Below, in pieces: positions 7,143 to 16,118 of a stretch of 26,830 nt of DNA. Source of the stretch: Actinobacteria bacterium UBA5176 (GTDB lineage Bacteria; Actinomycetota; UBA4738); contig DHWS01000105.1 in NCBI GenBank assembly GCA_002413305.1, forward strand, positions 28,431 to 55,260, written 5' to 3'. Both the position numbers and the translations under genes were made by a program. The notes under the pieces are model-generated. The model had not been told where the DNA came from. It ran no database searches and saw only the letters and a program-made list of their open reading frames with translations. Within the stretch, counting starts at the first letter, position 1. Every line of letters starts with the position of its first letter.

Positions 7143-7158
7143 GCCGGTGAGCACCGGC
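7143..7158. promoter_or_regulatory. Dyad symmetry between Nudix gene and DUF6049 gene
   Basis: GCCGGTG and CACCGGC form a perfect 7-bp inverted repeat around a 2-nt centre, 15 nt after the Nudix stop and 9 nt before the TACAAT element. It could be a binding site or a weak terminator; the small centre makes a hairpin less likely. Confidence 0.3.
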
Positions 7159-7166
7159 GGCGTGGC

Positions 7167-7172
7167 TACAAT
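7167..7172 (+). promoter_or_regulatory. -10 element (TACAAT) of the DUF6049-murJ operon
   Basis: TACAAT is close to consensus and ends 12 nt before ATG 7185. This would give a leader of only about 5 nt and starts the operon DUF6049, murJ and the TadE-like gene. Confidence 0.42.
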
Positions 7173-7184
7173 GTGGCCGCCTCC

Positions 7185-9218
7185 ATGCGACGCCTGATCA
7201 CGGCCCCCATCGGGCTGGCCCTTCTGCTGTGCGCTGGCTGGTCCCTCTGTCCGGCTGGCCTGCTGGGTGCCTTCGCCCAGCCGGCCGCGCCGCTGCCCTC
7301 CGCCACACTCACGCTCGTCTCGCAATCGGCGTGGAACGACGTGAAGCATCCGCTGCGGGTCACGGTCGCGGCGACGAACACGTCGTCAGTGCCCCTGTCG
7401 TCCCTTTCGCTGGAGCTCTCGATCGAAGCGCCCGCCCTGTCGCGTTCGGTGTACGAGCTCTCCCTTCGCGCCGACGCGACCCTGCTGCTCGCGCAATCGC
7501 AGTTCCCGCAGGAGGGAACGCTGGAACCCGGCGAGAGCCGGACCTTCTCGCTGGTGCAGAAGGTCGACCAGCTTGCCGGGCGAGGCGACAACGGGCTGTA
7601 TCCGTTGCGGATCCAGCTGCTGTCCTCCGAGGTGGTCGCGGCCACGTTTCGAACCCCGATGCTGTTCCTGATCGAATCCCCGAAGGTCCCTCTCAACTTC
7701 GCCTGGACCTGGGTGCTGGCCGAAACCATCCAGTACGACCCGGCAGGGGTCTTCCTCCCGGGCTCCATAGAAACCGACATCGCCTCGGGCGGGCGACTGG
7801 CCGACGCGGTCCAAGCCCTGCAGTCGGCGAACGACCCGGTGGACCTCGTCGTGTCGTCCGCGCTCGTCGACCAACTCCAGCGGATGGCCGGCGGATACCG
7901 GATCCGCGGCCCCTTCGGCCGGCTCCGTACGGTCCTGGCCGGCCAGGGCGGTGCGGCCGAAGCGTCGGCCCTCCTTCAGTCGCTCGCGTCGCTGGCGGCC
8001 AGACCGGGGACCGAGCTGGTTTCGCTCCCGCTCGGCGATGCCGACGAATCCGCCCTGATCAAGGCTGGGTTGACCGCTTCGGCCGATTCCCTGCTGACCC
8101 AGGGGCGGGAGTTGGTGGGTGGCGCACTCGGCGCCGCACCGTCGACATCGGTTGTCAGGCCGGTCTTCTCGCGCATGGACGCTCCGGGGGTGGAGCGGTA
8201 CGTGCGGCTGGGGACTCGGATCGCATTGATCGACACCGGGTTCTTCCCCATGACCCCAGAGCTGCGGCTCTCCGCTCCCCCGGTCGCGCGGGTGGTCGGC
8301 CGCCGGGCGACCGTCGACGCGGTGCTACCCGACCCGGGCGTGAACGACCAGCTCACCGCGGCGCAGACCGATCCGGTGCTCGCCGCGCACGCCGCCCTCG
8401 GGGAGCTGGCCTCTATCTGGCTGGAGGCCCCCGGGACCGTCGGGCGGGGCGCGGCCGTTCTCTTCCCCGAGACGCCCACCGTGTCGGCCGCCACCCTGGC
8501 CGCGTTCGCCCCGCTGGTGGCGAAGTCGCCGTGGCTGCATACGGTGTCCGCGACCGGGCTGGTCGCGGCCGTCGGCGATCTGCCTCGGTTCGGCATCGGC
8601 CGGCGGACCTATCCGACCTTCCCGGAGGACTACGTCGCATCGATCCAGGAGGCCCGGAACGACCTCACGCAGTTCCGGAACACGGCGACCGGCGCCGATC
8701 GGCTCATCGACGAACTCGGGCAGAACGTCCAGATCAGTCAGTCCTCGACGTTCCTGTCTGACCCTCGGTTCGGGGAGCCGTTCCTGGACGCGGTGGACCG
8801 GCGGATCAAGCGGACGTACGGCGCCGTCCACCTGGCCGTGAGCGTCATCACACTGACATCGCGACAGGGGCTCATCCCGCTCACGATCGTCAACGCCTCC
8901 GGATACCGGCTCCACCTGCTGATCCATCCTGTTTCGGACCTCCGGCTGACGTTCGAGGGCGGCAGCCGGGCGGTGGTGCTCACGTCGAAGGCCCAGACCA
9001 TCACCTTTCGGGTGCATGCAGCCACGACGGGCCGGATCCCGGTCACCATCCGGCTCCAGACGCTCGGGACCACCATCCCCCCGGAAACGATCGGGCAGGC
9101 GCAATTGGTCGTCCGGTCCACCGCATACAATCGCGTCGCCTTGTTCTTCACCATCGGAGCGGCCGTGTTCCTCCTGGCCTGGTGGGCGCGGAAGCTCGTC
9201 CCGCACCGCAAGCCATGA
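7185..9218 (+). CDS. DUF6049 family secreted, membrane-anchored protein (Rv3909-like)
   Basis: This 677-residue protein has an N-terminal signal peptide (about residues 1-32, hydrophobic LITAPIGLALLLCAGWSL, likely cleaved after AFA) and a single C-terminal membrane helix (VALFFTIGAAVFLLAWWA) followed by a short basic tail. The long outer part includes a beta-sandwich-like N-terminal region and, near residue 565, LIPLTIVNASGYRLHL, typical of the family's C-terminal Ig-like domain. Position between the Nudix gene and murJ matches Rv3909 of M. tuberculosis. Its function is not established; location and constant linkage to murJ suggest a part in cell-envelope assembly outside the membrane. Its stop overlaps the murJ start (ATGA). 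Mycobacterial homologues are somewhat longer. Confidence 0.82.
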   Translation: MRRLITAPIGLALLLCAGWSLCPAGLLGAFAQPAAPLPSATLTLVSQSAWNDVKHPLRVTVAATNTSSVPLSSLSLELSIEAPALSRSVYELSLRADATLLLAQSQFPQEGTLEPGESRTFSLVQKVDQLAGRGDNGLYPLRIQLLSSEVVAATFRTPMLFLIESPKVPLNFAWTWVLAETIQYDPAGVFLPGSIETDIASGGRLADAVQALQSANDPVDLVVSSALVDQLQRMAGGYRIRGPFGRLRTVLAGQGGAAEASALLQSLASLAARPGTELVSLPLGDADESALIKAGLTASADSLLTQGRELVGGALGAAPSTSVVRPVFSRMDAPGVERYVRLGTRIALIDTGFFPMTPELRLSAPPVARVVGRRATVDAVLPDPGVNDQLTAAQTDPVLAAHAALGELASIWLEAPGTVGRGAAVLFPETPTVSAATLAAFAPLVAKSPWLHTVSATGLVAAVGDLPRFGIGRRTYPTFPEDYVASIQEARNDLTQFRNTATGADRLIDELGQNVQISQSSTFLSDPRFGEPFLDAVDRRIKRTYGAVHLAVSVITLTSRQGLIPLTIVNASGYRLHLLIHPVSDLRLTFEGGSRAVVLTSKAQTITFRVHAATTGRIPVTIRLQTLGTTIPPETIGQAQLVVRSTAYNRVALFFTIGAAVFLLAWWARKLVPHRKP

Positions 9219-10927
9219 GCGGGCCGGAACGGCCCGAGGATCCGGCTCCCACCGCAAGTCTCCCGGTTCCCGCACCCGTCCCCGGCGATCCCGGCGAGAC
9301 CACCGAGACCTTCACCGAGACCCGGCAGGATTTCGTCCGGCATTCGGCCGTCATGTCGGTCGGGACGGGCCTGTCCCGGCTCACCGGCTTCCTGCGGCTG
9401 TTCGCCATGGCCTACGCGTTGGGCGTGGCGGAGAGCCGGCTGGCCGACGCGTTCAACGTTGCGAACACGACGCCGAACATGGTCTACGACCTGGCGCTCG
9501 GCGGGATCCTCTCATCGGTGTTCATCCCGGTGTTCGTGGAGCGCCTGGAACGTCACAGCCGCGAGGACGCGTGGCACACCGCGCGGTCGGTGCTGACCTT
9601 CGCCTTCATCCTCCTGTCCGCCATCACGATCCTGACGGTGATCGGTTCGAGGCTGATCACCCATCTCTACACGCTGGGCGTGCCGGCCGGGCAGCGGGAG
9701 GCCGAACGCGCCCTGGCCTCCTTCTTCCTGCGGTGGTTCATGCCGCAGATCGTCTTCTACGGCCTGGGGGCCGGGGTGGCCACCGGTCTGTTGAACGCGC
9801 ACCGAAGGTTCGCCGCGCCGATGTTCGCCCCGATCGTCAACAACCTCATCGCCACGGCGACGTTCTTCGCATTCGCCCTCGTCCCGGGTGCCCGGCACGG
9901 CACGATCCTCGTCACCACCACCCAGAAGTACATCCTGGCCACCGGCACGACGTTGGGGGTCGTGGGGATGACCGCGGCGCTCTGGCCCTCGCTGCGCAAG
10001 CTCGGCTTCCGGTGGCGGTGGACGCTGGACTTCCGGGACCCGGGGTTCCGAAAGATCGGGCGGCTCTCCGGGTGGGCGTTCGCGTACGCAGCGATCAACC
10101 AGGCCGGCCTGCTGGTGGTGATCGTCCTGGCCGGGAAGGTCGAAGGCGGGTACACCGCGTATCAGTCGGCGTTCATCTTCTTCCAGCTGCCTTACGCGAT
10201 CTTCGCCGTGTCGATCATGACGGCCCTCCTGCCGTCCCTTTCGTCCAGATGGGCCGAAGGCGACGTGGTCCGGTTCCGGTCGCAGATCGCGCAGGGGATC
10301 CGGGGGACGGCGTTCATCGTGATTCCGGCGGCCCTCGGCTACATCGCGCTGGCCGTCCCGATCGTCCACGTTCTGCTCCAGCACGGGGTGATGCACGCGA
10401 AGAGCACGGACCTGCTGGCAGCAGTCCTGCAGTACTTCTCGATCGGGTTGTTCAGCTTCTGCGTGTTCCAGCTGGAGCTGCGGGCCTTCTACGCGATGCA
10501 GGACACCCGGACGCCCGCCCTCGTAAATCTGTTCGCGGTTGGAATCAACACTGTAGCCGACCTCATCTTCGTCCGATTCCTCAAGGTGGAGGGACTCGCC
10601 CTGGGACACGCCACCGCCTACACGTTCGCCGCGATCACGTCGGCGATCATCCTTCGCCGCAGGCTCGGCAGCCTTGGCGGCCGGATGCTGGTGCCCGCCT
10701 TGGCGAAGATCCTCGTGGGGGGGCTGGCCGCGGGGGCCGTCTCCTTCGGCCTGTCGCACTGGGTGGCGGCCACGCTGGGGACGGGTTCGCTGGACCGCCA
10801 GCTCATCCAGGTGGTCGGATCCACCGCCGGCGGGATGCTCACGTTCGTCGCGGCCGCGATCGCCTTCCGGATGCCCGAGCTCCAGATGATCCGGCAGTTC
10901 GTGAGCGTGAGAGTGAGGAGCAGATGA
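9215..10927 (+). CDS. murJ: Lipid II flippase MurJ
   Basis: This 570-residue integral membrane protein of the MOP/MviN family moves lipid II across the cytoplasmic membrane for peptidoglycan synthesis. A proline-rich cytoplasmic stretch of about 45 residues precedes helix 1. The conserved start of the family follows, SRLTGFLRLFAMAYALG, then ADAFNVANTTPNMVYDLALGGILSSVFIPVF, with about 14 hydrophobic segments overall and the family's RAFYAMQDTRTP loop near residue 428. ATG 9215 overlaps the DUF6049 stop (ATGA) and is preferred to the upstream in-frame start at 9182. In M. tuberculosis the same-position gene (mviN, Rv3910) is fused to a pseudokinase and an outer domain; here the protein ends after the flippase and the kinase is a separate gene. 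Confidence 0.95.
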   Translation: MSGPERPEDPAPTASLPVPAPVPGDPGETTETFTETRQDFVRHSAVMSVGTGLSRLTGFLRLFAMAYALGVAESRLADAFNVANTTPNMVYDLALGGILSSVFIPVFVERLERHSREDAWHTARSVLTFAFILLSAITILTVIGSRLITHLYTLGVPAGQREAERALASFFLRWFMPQIVFYGLGAGVATGLLNAHRRFAAPMFAPIVNNLIATATFFAFALVPGARHGTILVTTTQKYILATGTTLGVVGMTAALWPSLRKLGFRWRWTLDFRDPGFRKIGRLSGWAFAYAAINQAGLLVVIVLAGKVEGGYTAYQSAFIFFQLPYAIFAVSIMTALLPSLSSRWAEGDVVRFRSQIAQGIRGTAFIVIPAALGYIALAVPIVHVLLQHGVMHAKSTDLLAAVLQYFSIGLFSFCVFQLELRAFYAMQDTRTPALVNLFAVGINTVADLIFVRFLKVEGLALGHATAYTFAAITSAIILRRRLGSLGGRMLVPALAKILVGGLAAGAVSFGLSHWVAATLGTGSLDRQLIQVVGSTAGGMLTFVAAAIAFRMPELQMIRQFVSVRVRSR

Positions 10928-11331
10928 GCGCACGCCGGTCGAAGCCCACCCTGCGGGGCGAACGAGGAGAGATCGCCTCGTCGCTCCTGCGCATCCTGCT
11001 GGTGTTCGTCCTGCTGGGCCTGGTGGCCAATGAGATCGGGCAGATGGTGATCACCAAGGTCCGCGTGGAGAACGCTGCCGCCGCGGGCGCGCAAGCGGGC
11101 GCCGACTCGTGGGCCGGGGTGAAGAACCTTCCGCTCGCCGAGGCGGCGGCCCTCTCCGGGACCAGGACCGCCGACCCGACAGCCGCGGTCTCCAAGTTCG
11201 AAGTCCTACCGGACGGGACCGCGGTGCTGACGGCGTCGGACGAGGCGCGCACCCTGTTCATGCAGCACATCCCCTTCCTCAAGAAGTTCACGGTCCAGCA
11301 GGCGAAGCAGTCCGAGAAGCACTCCGCCTGA
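10924..11331 (+). CDS. Small single-pass membrane protein, TadE-like N-terminus
   Basis: This 135-residue protein starts with ATG overlapping the murJ stop (ATGA). A charged start (RGERGEI) leads into one hydrophobic segment (about residues 19-41), then VRVENAAAAGAQAGAD, a helix pattern like that of TadE/TadG-type pseudopilins, and a soluble tail with a small beta section and a basic C-terminus. There is no catalytic motif. Tight coupling to murJ argues for a role at the envelope, but no function is known to me. It has no counterpart between mviN and sigM in M. tuberculosis. The TadE likeness is by eye only. Confidence 0.7.
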   Translation: MSARRSKPTLRGERGEIASSLLRILLVFVLLGLVANEIGQMVITKVRVENAAAAGAQAGADSWAGVKNLPLAEAAALSGTRTADPTAAVSKFEVLPDGTAVLTASDEARTLFMQHIPFLKKFTVQQAKQSEKHSA

Positions 11332-11377
11332 GCCACAGCTCGCCGGGGCGCTCCCCTGCCGCCAGGAAGGCCGCGGG

Positions 11378-11383
11378 TACACT
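11378..11383 (+). promoter_or_regulatory. Leaderless -10 element (TACACT) of the kinase-sigM-antisigma operon
   Basis: TACACT is followed by 7 nt and ATG 11391, with no Shine-Dalgarno. It begins a new transcript after the 59-nt gap behind the TadE-like gene. Confidence 0.45.
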
Positions 11384-11390
11384 GACCCAG

Positions 11391-12899
11391 ATGGAAGCGG
11401 TGGCGCCCGAGCAGCGCCTTGCCGGCCGGTACGTCCTCCAGGAGTCGATCGCATCGGGAGGGATGGCGTCCGTCTGGCGGGCGGTCGACGAGGTCCTGGC
11501 GCGCACCGTTGCGTTGAAGATCCTCCGCCACGACCTGGCACAGGACCCCGTGTTCGCCGAGCGGTTCCAGGCCGAAGCGGTCGCCGCAGCCCGCCTCACG
11601 CACCAGAACATCATCTCCACCTTCGACGCGGGCCAGGACGACGGGGTCCGCTACATCGTGATGGAGTACTTCGAAGGCCGGACGCTCCGCGACGTGCTCG
11701 ATGCCCGGGGCCCGCTCGAGCCCGACGACGCCATCCGATTGATCTTGCCGGTGCTTTCGGCCCTCGGGTTCGCCCACCAGAACGGCTTCGTCCACCGGGA
11801 CGTGAAGCCGGCGAACATCCTCGTGTCCGCCGACGGGAGGGTGAAGGTGGCCGACTTCGGGATCGCCAAGGCGGCCTTCGCCACCCACGACCTCACCCTC
11901 TCCGGCGCGGTCCTCGGCACGGTCCGGTACGTCTCACCCGAACAGGTGCAGAGCTCGGAGGTCGACCGTCGCTCGGACCTGTATTCGACCGGGGTGGTCC
12001 TGTACGAACTGCTGACCGGGCGGCCGCCGTTCGTGGCAGAGACCGACATCGCCACGGCCATGATGCGACTCACCACTGACCCGCTCCCGCCCAGGGCGAT
12101 CCGCCCCTCGATCCCCCGCGCGATGGAATCGACCGTGCTGAAGGCCATGGCTCGAAAGCCGGACGACCGCTTCGTCTCGGCCGAGTCCATGGGTGCAGCA
12201 CTGCAACGCTGCCTGTCCTTCGGCCCACCGACCCCAGCGACCGGCATCCCCCCCGCAGTCGGGCCCGGCAGGACGACACGATCTCGCGCTGCCGTCTCGA
12301 CGTTCCGCTCCTGGATGCTGATCCCGCTGGTCGTCGTGCTCCTGGGAGTCGCCGTGATCGCGGGCGGGCTCGCCCTGGGCCGGCTGCAGTTCGGTGGGCC
12401 GCTCGGACTGAAAGGGAAGCCGGGCGGCCGCTCGTCCGGTGAGACGGCGTCGCTTACGATCGCTGAAGCGAAGGATTACGACCCCCAGGGCGACGGCAGT
12501 GAGCACCCGGAATCGGTCGCCCTGGCCCACGACGGGACACCCGAGACCGCGTGGACGACGGACCATTACAACAGCGCCCGGTTCGGCGGCCTGAAGGACG
12601 GCCTCGGCCTGTGGATCGGGTTCGGGAGGACGGTCACCATCGACAAGGTCGCCATCGCCAGCCCGATCAGTGGGTGGACGTTCGAACTGAAACCGGGGGC
12701 GTTCGATCAGCCCGGTGACCCGCTCACGGCGTCCGACGGATCGGCCACGTTCACGGTTGGAGGCGGCGGGACCAAGACGGTCCAGCCGCCGGGGGTCAAG
12801 ACCGACGGCATCCTGATCTGGATCACGCAGCTCGGCTCGGACGGCGGACGGTTCGCGGCCGCCGTCGGCGAGGTGACGGTCGAAGGATCGCCGGGATGA
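11391..12899 (+). CDS. Ser/Thr protein kinase with transmembrane helix and discoidin-like outer domain
   Basis: This 502-residue protein has a PknB-type kinase domain at residues 14-275: glycine loop IASGGMASV, ATP lysine Lys43 in VALKIL, HRDVKPANIL (Asp137, Asn142), DFG at 155-157, and SPEQ. All catalytic residues are present, so an active kinase is expected. A linker leads to one helix (about 309-330), then an outer domain of about 150 residues (DYDPQGDG, HDGTPETAWTT, LWIGFGRTVTIDKVAI) of galactose-binding/discoidin type. This kinase-helix-outer-domain set matches the C-terminal part of mycobacterial MviN, where the kinase is inactive and recruits FhaA after PknB phosphorylation. Here it probably senses the wall outside and signals to MurJ or SigM. 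Its stop overlaps the sigM start (ATGA). Confidence 0.93.
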   Translation: MEAVAPEQRLAGRYVLQESIASGGMASVWRAVDEVLARTVALKILRHDLAQDPVFAERFQAEAVAAARLTHQNIISTFDAGQDDGVRYIVMEYFEGRTLRDVLDARGPLEPDDAIRLILPVLSALGFAHQNGFVHRDVKPANILVSADGRVKVADFGIAKAAFATHDLTLSGAVLGTVRYVSPEQVQSSEVDRRSDLYSTGVVLYELLTGRPPFVAETDIATAMMRLTTDPLPPRAIRPSIPRAMESTVLKAMARKPDDRFVSAESMGAALQRCLSFGPPTPATGIPPAVGPGRTTRSRAAVSTFRSWMLIPLVVVLLGVAVIAGGLALGRLQFGGPLGLKGKPGGRSSGETASLTIAEAKDYDPQGDGSEHPESVALAHDGTPETAWTTDHYNSARFGGLKDGLGLWIGFGRTVTIDKVAIASPISGWTFELKPGAFDQPGDPLTASDGSATFTVGGGGTKTVQPPGVKTDGILIWITQLGSDGGRFAAAVGEVTVEGSPG

Positions 12900-13525
12900 G
12901 CCCGTCGTTCCCCCGGGAACCGCACTGCGACGACCCATCCGACGCGGAGCTCGTCGAGCGCTTCCAGGGTGGGGACGACGGCGCGTTCGTCACGCTGATG
13001 GAGCGGCACGAACGGCGCGTGTACAACCTCGCGTTCCGCATGCTGGGCAAGACCGACGACGCCCGTGACGCCTCCCAGGACGCGTTCCTTTCCTGCTACC
13101 GGAACCTCCGCCGGTTCCGGGGCGACTCCGCGTTCTCGACGTGGCTGCACCGGATCACGGTCAACGCTTGCTACGACATGTTGCGTAAGAAGAGCCGGAC
13201 ACCGGCCCGGCAGGACGAGCTCCCCGAACCGCCCCCCACGCCCGATCACGCCGACCAGGCCTCGCTGTCGCTCGATGTCCAGCGCGCCCTGCTGGCCATC
13301 CCGCCCGAGTTCCGCGCCGCGCTGATCCTGCACGACCTCCAGGACGTGTCGGTCGAGGACGTCGCCGCGGCGCTCGACGTGCCCGTCGGCACGGTGAAGT
13401 CCCGCCTGCATCGAGGGCGGGCGGCGATGGGACGTGCGCTCGGCATCCGGCCGGACGCCGCGGCTCGGCCTGACCCCGGGGAACCCCACCCCTCGCCCGC
13501 CTCGTCCAAGCCGCCGAGCCCATGA
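12896..13525 (+). CDS. sigM: ECF RNA polymerase sigma factor, SigM type
   Basis: This 209-residue protein has sigma region 2 at about residues 35-102 (RHERRVYNLAFRMLG, DASQDAFLSCYRNLRRF, TWLHRITVNACYDMLR) and region 4 at about 128-182 (IPPEFRAALILHDLQ, VPVGTVKSRLHRGR). Regions 1 and 3 are missing, as in all ECF sigma factors. A proline-rich tail of about 25 residues follows. It directs RNA polymerase to a small stress regulon when freed from its anti-sigma factor. The start overlaps the kinase stop and its own stop overlaps the next start, so kinase, sigma and anti-sigma are translationally coupled. The position equals Rv3911 (sigM). Confidence 0.92.
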   Translation: MSPSFPREPHCDDPSDAELVERFQGGDDGAFVTLMERHERRVYNLAFRMLGKTDDARDASQDAFLSCYRNLRRFRGDSAFSTWLHRITVNACYDMLRKKSRTPARQDELPEPPPTPDHADQASLSLDVQRALLAIPPEFRAALILHDLQDVSVEDVAAALDVPVGTVKSRLHRGRAAMGRALGIRPDAAARPDPGEPHPSPASSKPPSP

Positions 13526-14376
13526 GCGATCCCACTTCTCGCATGCCTTCCGACGACGACGCGCACCCCAGCGCCCTCCTCGCGGCCTACGCCGACGGCA
13601 CCGCTTCCGAGCAGGATCGGGAGGCCGCAGAGGCCCACCTCGCCGGCTGCGCCGGATGCCGCGACGACCTGGAGTTCGCCCGCGCCGCCCTCGCGGCCGT
13701 GCGGAGCCTGCCCGAGCTCGAAGCTCCCGGTCTGGCCCGCGAGGGGCTGGCGGCCCTCGGGGTCCAGAGCGCGGAGGAGCCGCCGTCTCGCTCGGGCGTC
13801 TTCTCGTTCGACAGAGCCTCCCGTCAGCGACGGCCGTCGGTCGCGCAGCTCCTGTGGGGAACGGGCGTGGCCGCGGTCCTGGCGGTGGCGGCGGTGTTCG
13901 TCTTCTCGGCGTTGCACGGAGGCGGTTCGGCGACCTCGGCCACCAAAGGCGGCCCCGCGGCGGCCCCCACGGTCGCGGCCGCCCCCCCGGTCGCGATGAT
14001 CGCCTCGAACACGAACTACTCCGCGGATTCGGTGGGCGCGCTCGCGCAGCGCCTGAGCGCCGAGAAGCGCCTCGCGCTCGCGTCGGGCGCCTCCGGAACC
14101 CAGGCCCCCTCGGCGCCTCGAGCATCGGCCGGCGAGGACGAAGCCACCTTCGCCTCGAACTCTTCCGCGGCCATCGGCGCCCTGGCGTGCCTCCGGCGGG
14201 GTGGCGAGGCTGGCGGGACGACCGTCTACCTGGAGCAGGCCGGCTACCAAGGGACACCGGCGTCTATCGGCGGGTTCCTCCTTCCGGCCGTGAACGGCGG
14301 CCGCCCACACCTGCTGGTGTTCGTGGTCAGCCGGGACGGCTGCCAGTTCCTGTACGAGGTGCGGCAGGCGGGTTGA
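13522..14376 (+). CDS. Membrane anti-sigma factor with zinc-binding (ZAS) domain
   Basis: This 284-residue protein has an N-terminal ZAS motif in HLAGCAGC (His39, Cys43, Cys46), with a further histidine at 15, which binds zinc and the sigma factor in the cytoplasm. One membrane helix lies at about residues 109-131, followed by an alanine-rich linker and a 120-residue outer domain with two cysteines (ALACLRRGG and DGCQFLYEV) that could form a disulfide. It is coupled to sigM by ATGA. The position equals Rv3912 (RsmA), the SigM anti-sigma factor. The membrane anchor argues for a signal from outside, probably relieved by regulated proteolysis. Confidence 0.88.
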   Translation: MSDPTSRMPSDDDAHPSALLAAYADGTASEQDREAAEAHLAGCAGCRDDLEFARAALAAVRSLPELEAPGLAREGLAALGVQSAEEPPSRSGVFSFDRASRQRRPSVAQLLWGTGVAAVLAVAAVFVFSALHGGGSATSATKGGPAAAPTVAAAPPVAMIASNTNYSADSVGALAQRLSAEKRLALASGASGTQAPSAPRASAGEDEATFASNSSAAIGALACLRRGGEAGGTTVYLEQAGYQGTPASIGGFLLPAVNGGRPHLLVFVVSRDGCQFLYEVRQAG

Positions 14377-14394
14377 TCCCGCGCCACAGCCTGC

Positions 14395-14420
14395 GGAACA
14401 AGCCCGAGCCGGGGCCGGTT
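14395..14420 (+). promoter_or_regulatory. SigR/SigH-type promoter of trxB
   Basis: GGAAC at 14395-14399, an 18-nt spacer and GTT at 14418-14420 match the thiol-stress ECF consensus GGAAY-N(18-19)-GTT described for Streptomyces SigR and mycobacterial SigH. The -10 part ends 11 nt before ATG 14432. Thioredoxin genes are standard targets of that regulon. Which sigma factor reads it is not shown by the sequence; SigM-type factors also use GGAAC. Confidence 0.6.
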
Positions 14421-14431
14421 GCTATGCGAAG

Positions 14432-15364
<933 letters not shown>

Positions 15365-15393
15365 CGGTCTGGACATGAGGGTCCGAAGCGGCC

Positions 15394-15405
15394 GGGCGAT
15401 CGCCC
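15394..15405. terminator. Palindrome after trxB, possible weak terminator
   Basis: GGGCGATCGCCC is a perfect 12-bp palindrome 30 nt after the trxB stop, followed on the plus strand by the pyrimidine tract TCTCTTCCTC. As a hairpin the stem would be only 4 bp, so it may instead be a protein-binding site. Confidence 0.25.
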
Positions 15406-15474
15406 TCTCTTCCTCGTGATCGTCGTGGCCCTCCCGGCTCCGTGCGCGCCTTGGACCCTTCACCGGCGGCACCA

Positions 15475-15529
15475 TAGCCCGATGTTCGGCGCCCCCCGCC
15501 CACTACCGCGGGGTCGTGATCGGGGGCTA
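15475..15529 (+). other. Nested inverted repeats, possible structured RNA element
   Basis: The outer arms TAGCCCGAT (15475-15483) and ATCGGGGGCTA (15519-15529) pair with a 2-nt bulge. The inner arms CCCCGC (15494-15499) and GCGGGG (15508-15513) pair perfectly around an 8-nt loop. Together they would fold into a 55-nt two-stage hairpin. No T tract follows, so it is not a standard terminator, and no known RNA family was recognised. Confidence 0.35.
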
Positions 15530-15672
15530 GGCATTCCCGCTGGCGCGTTCGAACTACCTCTCGCTGATCGCCATCCAGAGCGACTGGCACATCGGGGGCT
15601 CGTGGCGGTTAACACGACCGGATGGCACACGATGGCCGGGACCGTGTACCTGGATCCCGCGTCCGGATGAGG

Positions 15673-15698
15673 GGAATAGTGTTCAGATACCTCCGGTT
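15673..15698 (+). promoter_or_regulatory. SigR/SigH-type promoter of trxA
   Basis: GGAAT at 15673-15677, an 18-nt spacer and GTT at 15696-15698 match the SigR/SigH consensus. It is followed by a leader of about 50 nt with a GAGAGGAG ribosome-binding site (15733-15740). The spacer length equals that of the trxB promoter. Confidence 0.63.
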
Positions 15699-15752
15699 AG
15701 GAGCAGCGGCAAGCGGGAACGAGATTCTCGAAGAGAGGAGATCCTACGGACC

Positions 15753-16085
15753 ATGTCTGACAACGTCATGCACGTGAGCGACCAGGACTTCGACATGCAG
15801 GTGCTCCAATCGGCCCAGCCGGTGCTGGTGGACTTCTGGGCCGAATGGTGCGTGCCCTGCCACATGGTCTCCCCGGTCGTCGAGGAGATCGCCCGAGACC
15901 ATGCGGATTCCATGAAGGCGTACAAGCTGAACGTCGACGACAACCCGGAGACGGCCCGGAAATACGCGGTGATGAGCATCCCGACCCTGATCGTCTTCCG
16001 GGACGGACGGGAGATGGCCCGGGTGATCGGAGCTCGCGGGAAGGACGCGATCCTCCGCGAGATCCAGGCACACCTGGCCGCATAG
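15753..16085 (+). CDS. trxA: Thioredoxin (WCVPC active site)
   Basis: This 110-residue cytoplasmic thioredoxin-fold protein reduces protein disulfides and is recharged by TrxB. The redox motif is WCVPC (Trp32, Cys33, Cys36) within VDFWAEWCVPCHMVSP; the usual form is WCGPC. The cis-proline is in MSIPTLIVF, and the buried Asp is in LVDFWAEW. Length is standard and there is no signal peptide. ATG 15753 lies 12 nt after a GAGAGGAG site; this spacing is a little long and the ATG five codons later is possible. A SigR/SigH-type promoter lies upstream. The valine between the cysteines may shift the redox potential. Confidence 0.95.
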   Translation: MSDNVMHVSDQDFDMQVLQSAQPVLVDFWAEWCVPCHMVSPVVEEIARDHADSMKAYKLNVDDNPETARKYAVMSIPTLIVFRDGREMARVIGARGKDAILREIQAHLAA

Positions 16086-16118
16086 CGTCGGAACCTTCGC
16101 CGCTCCAACACCACCGCG

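Larger units (their letters stand above)
15365..15752. other. 388-nt trxB-trxA intergenic region
   Basis: No convincing gene is present; an open frame at 15416-15670 has no ribosome-binding site or recognisable protein pattern. From left to right it holds the palindrome at 15394-15405, nested inverted repeats at 15475-15529, and the SigR/SigH-type promoter at 15673-15698 with a leader of about 50 nt before trxA. It is the longest gene-free stretch in the window. Confidence 0.6.

Noticed and set aside
15416..15670. 84-codon frame in the trxB-trxA gap
   Set aside because: No ribosome-binding site or -10 element, Pro/Arg-rich without a pattern, and it crosses the predicted hairpin.
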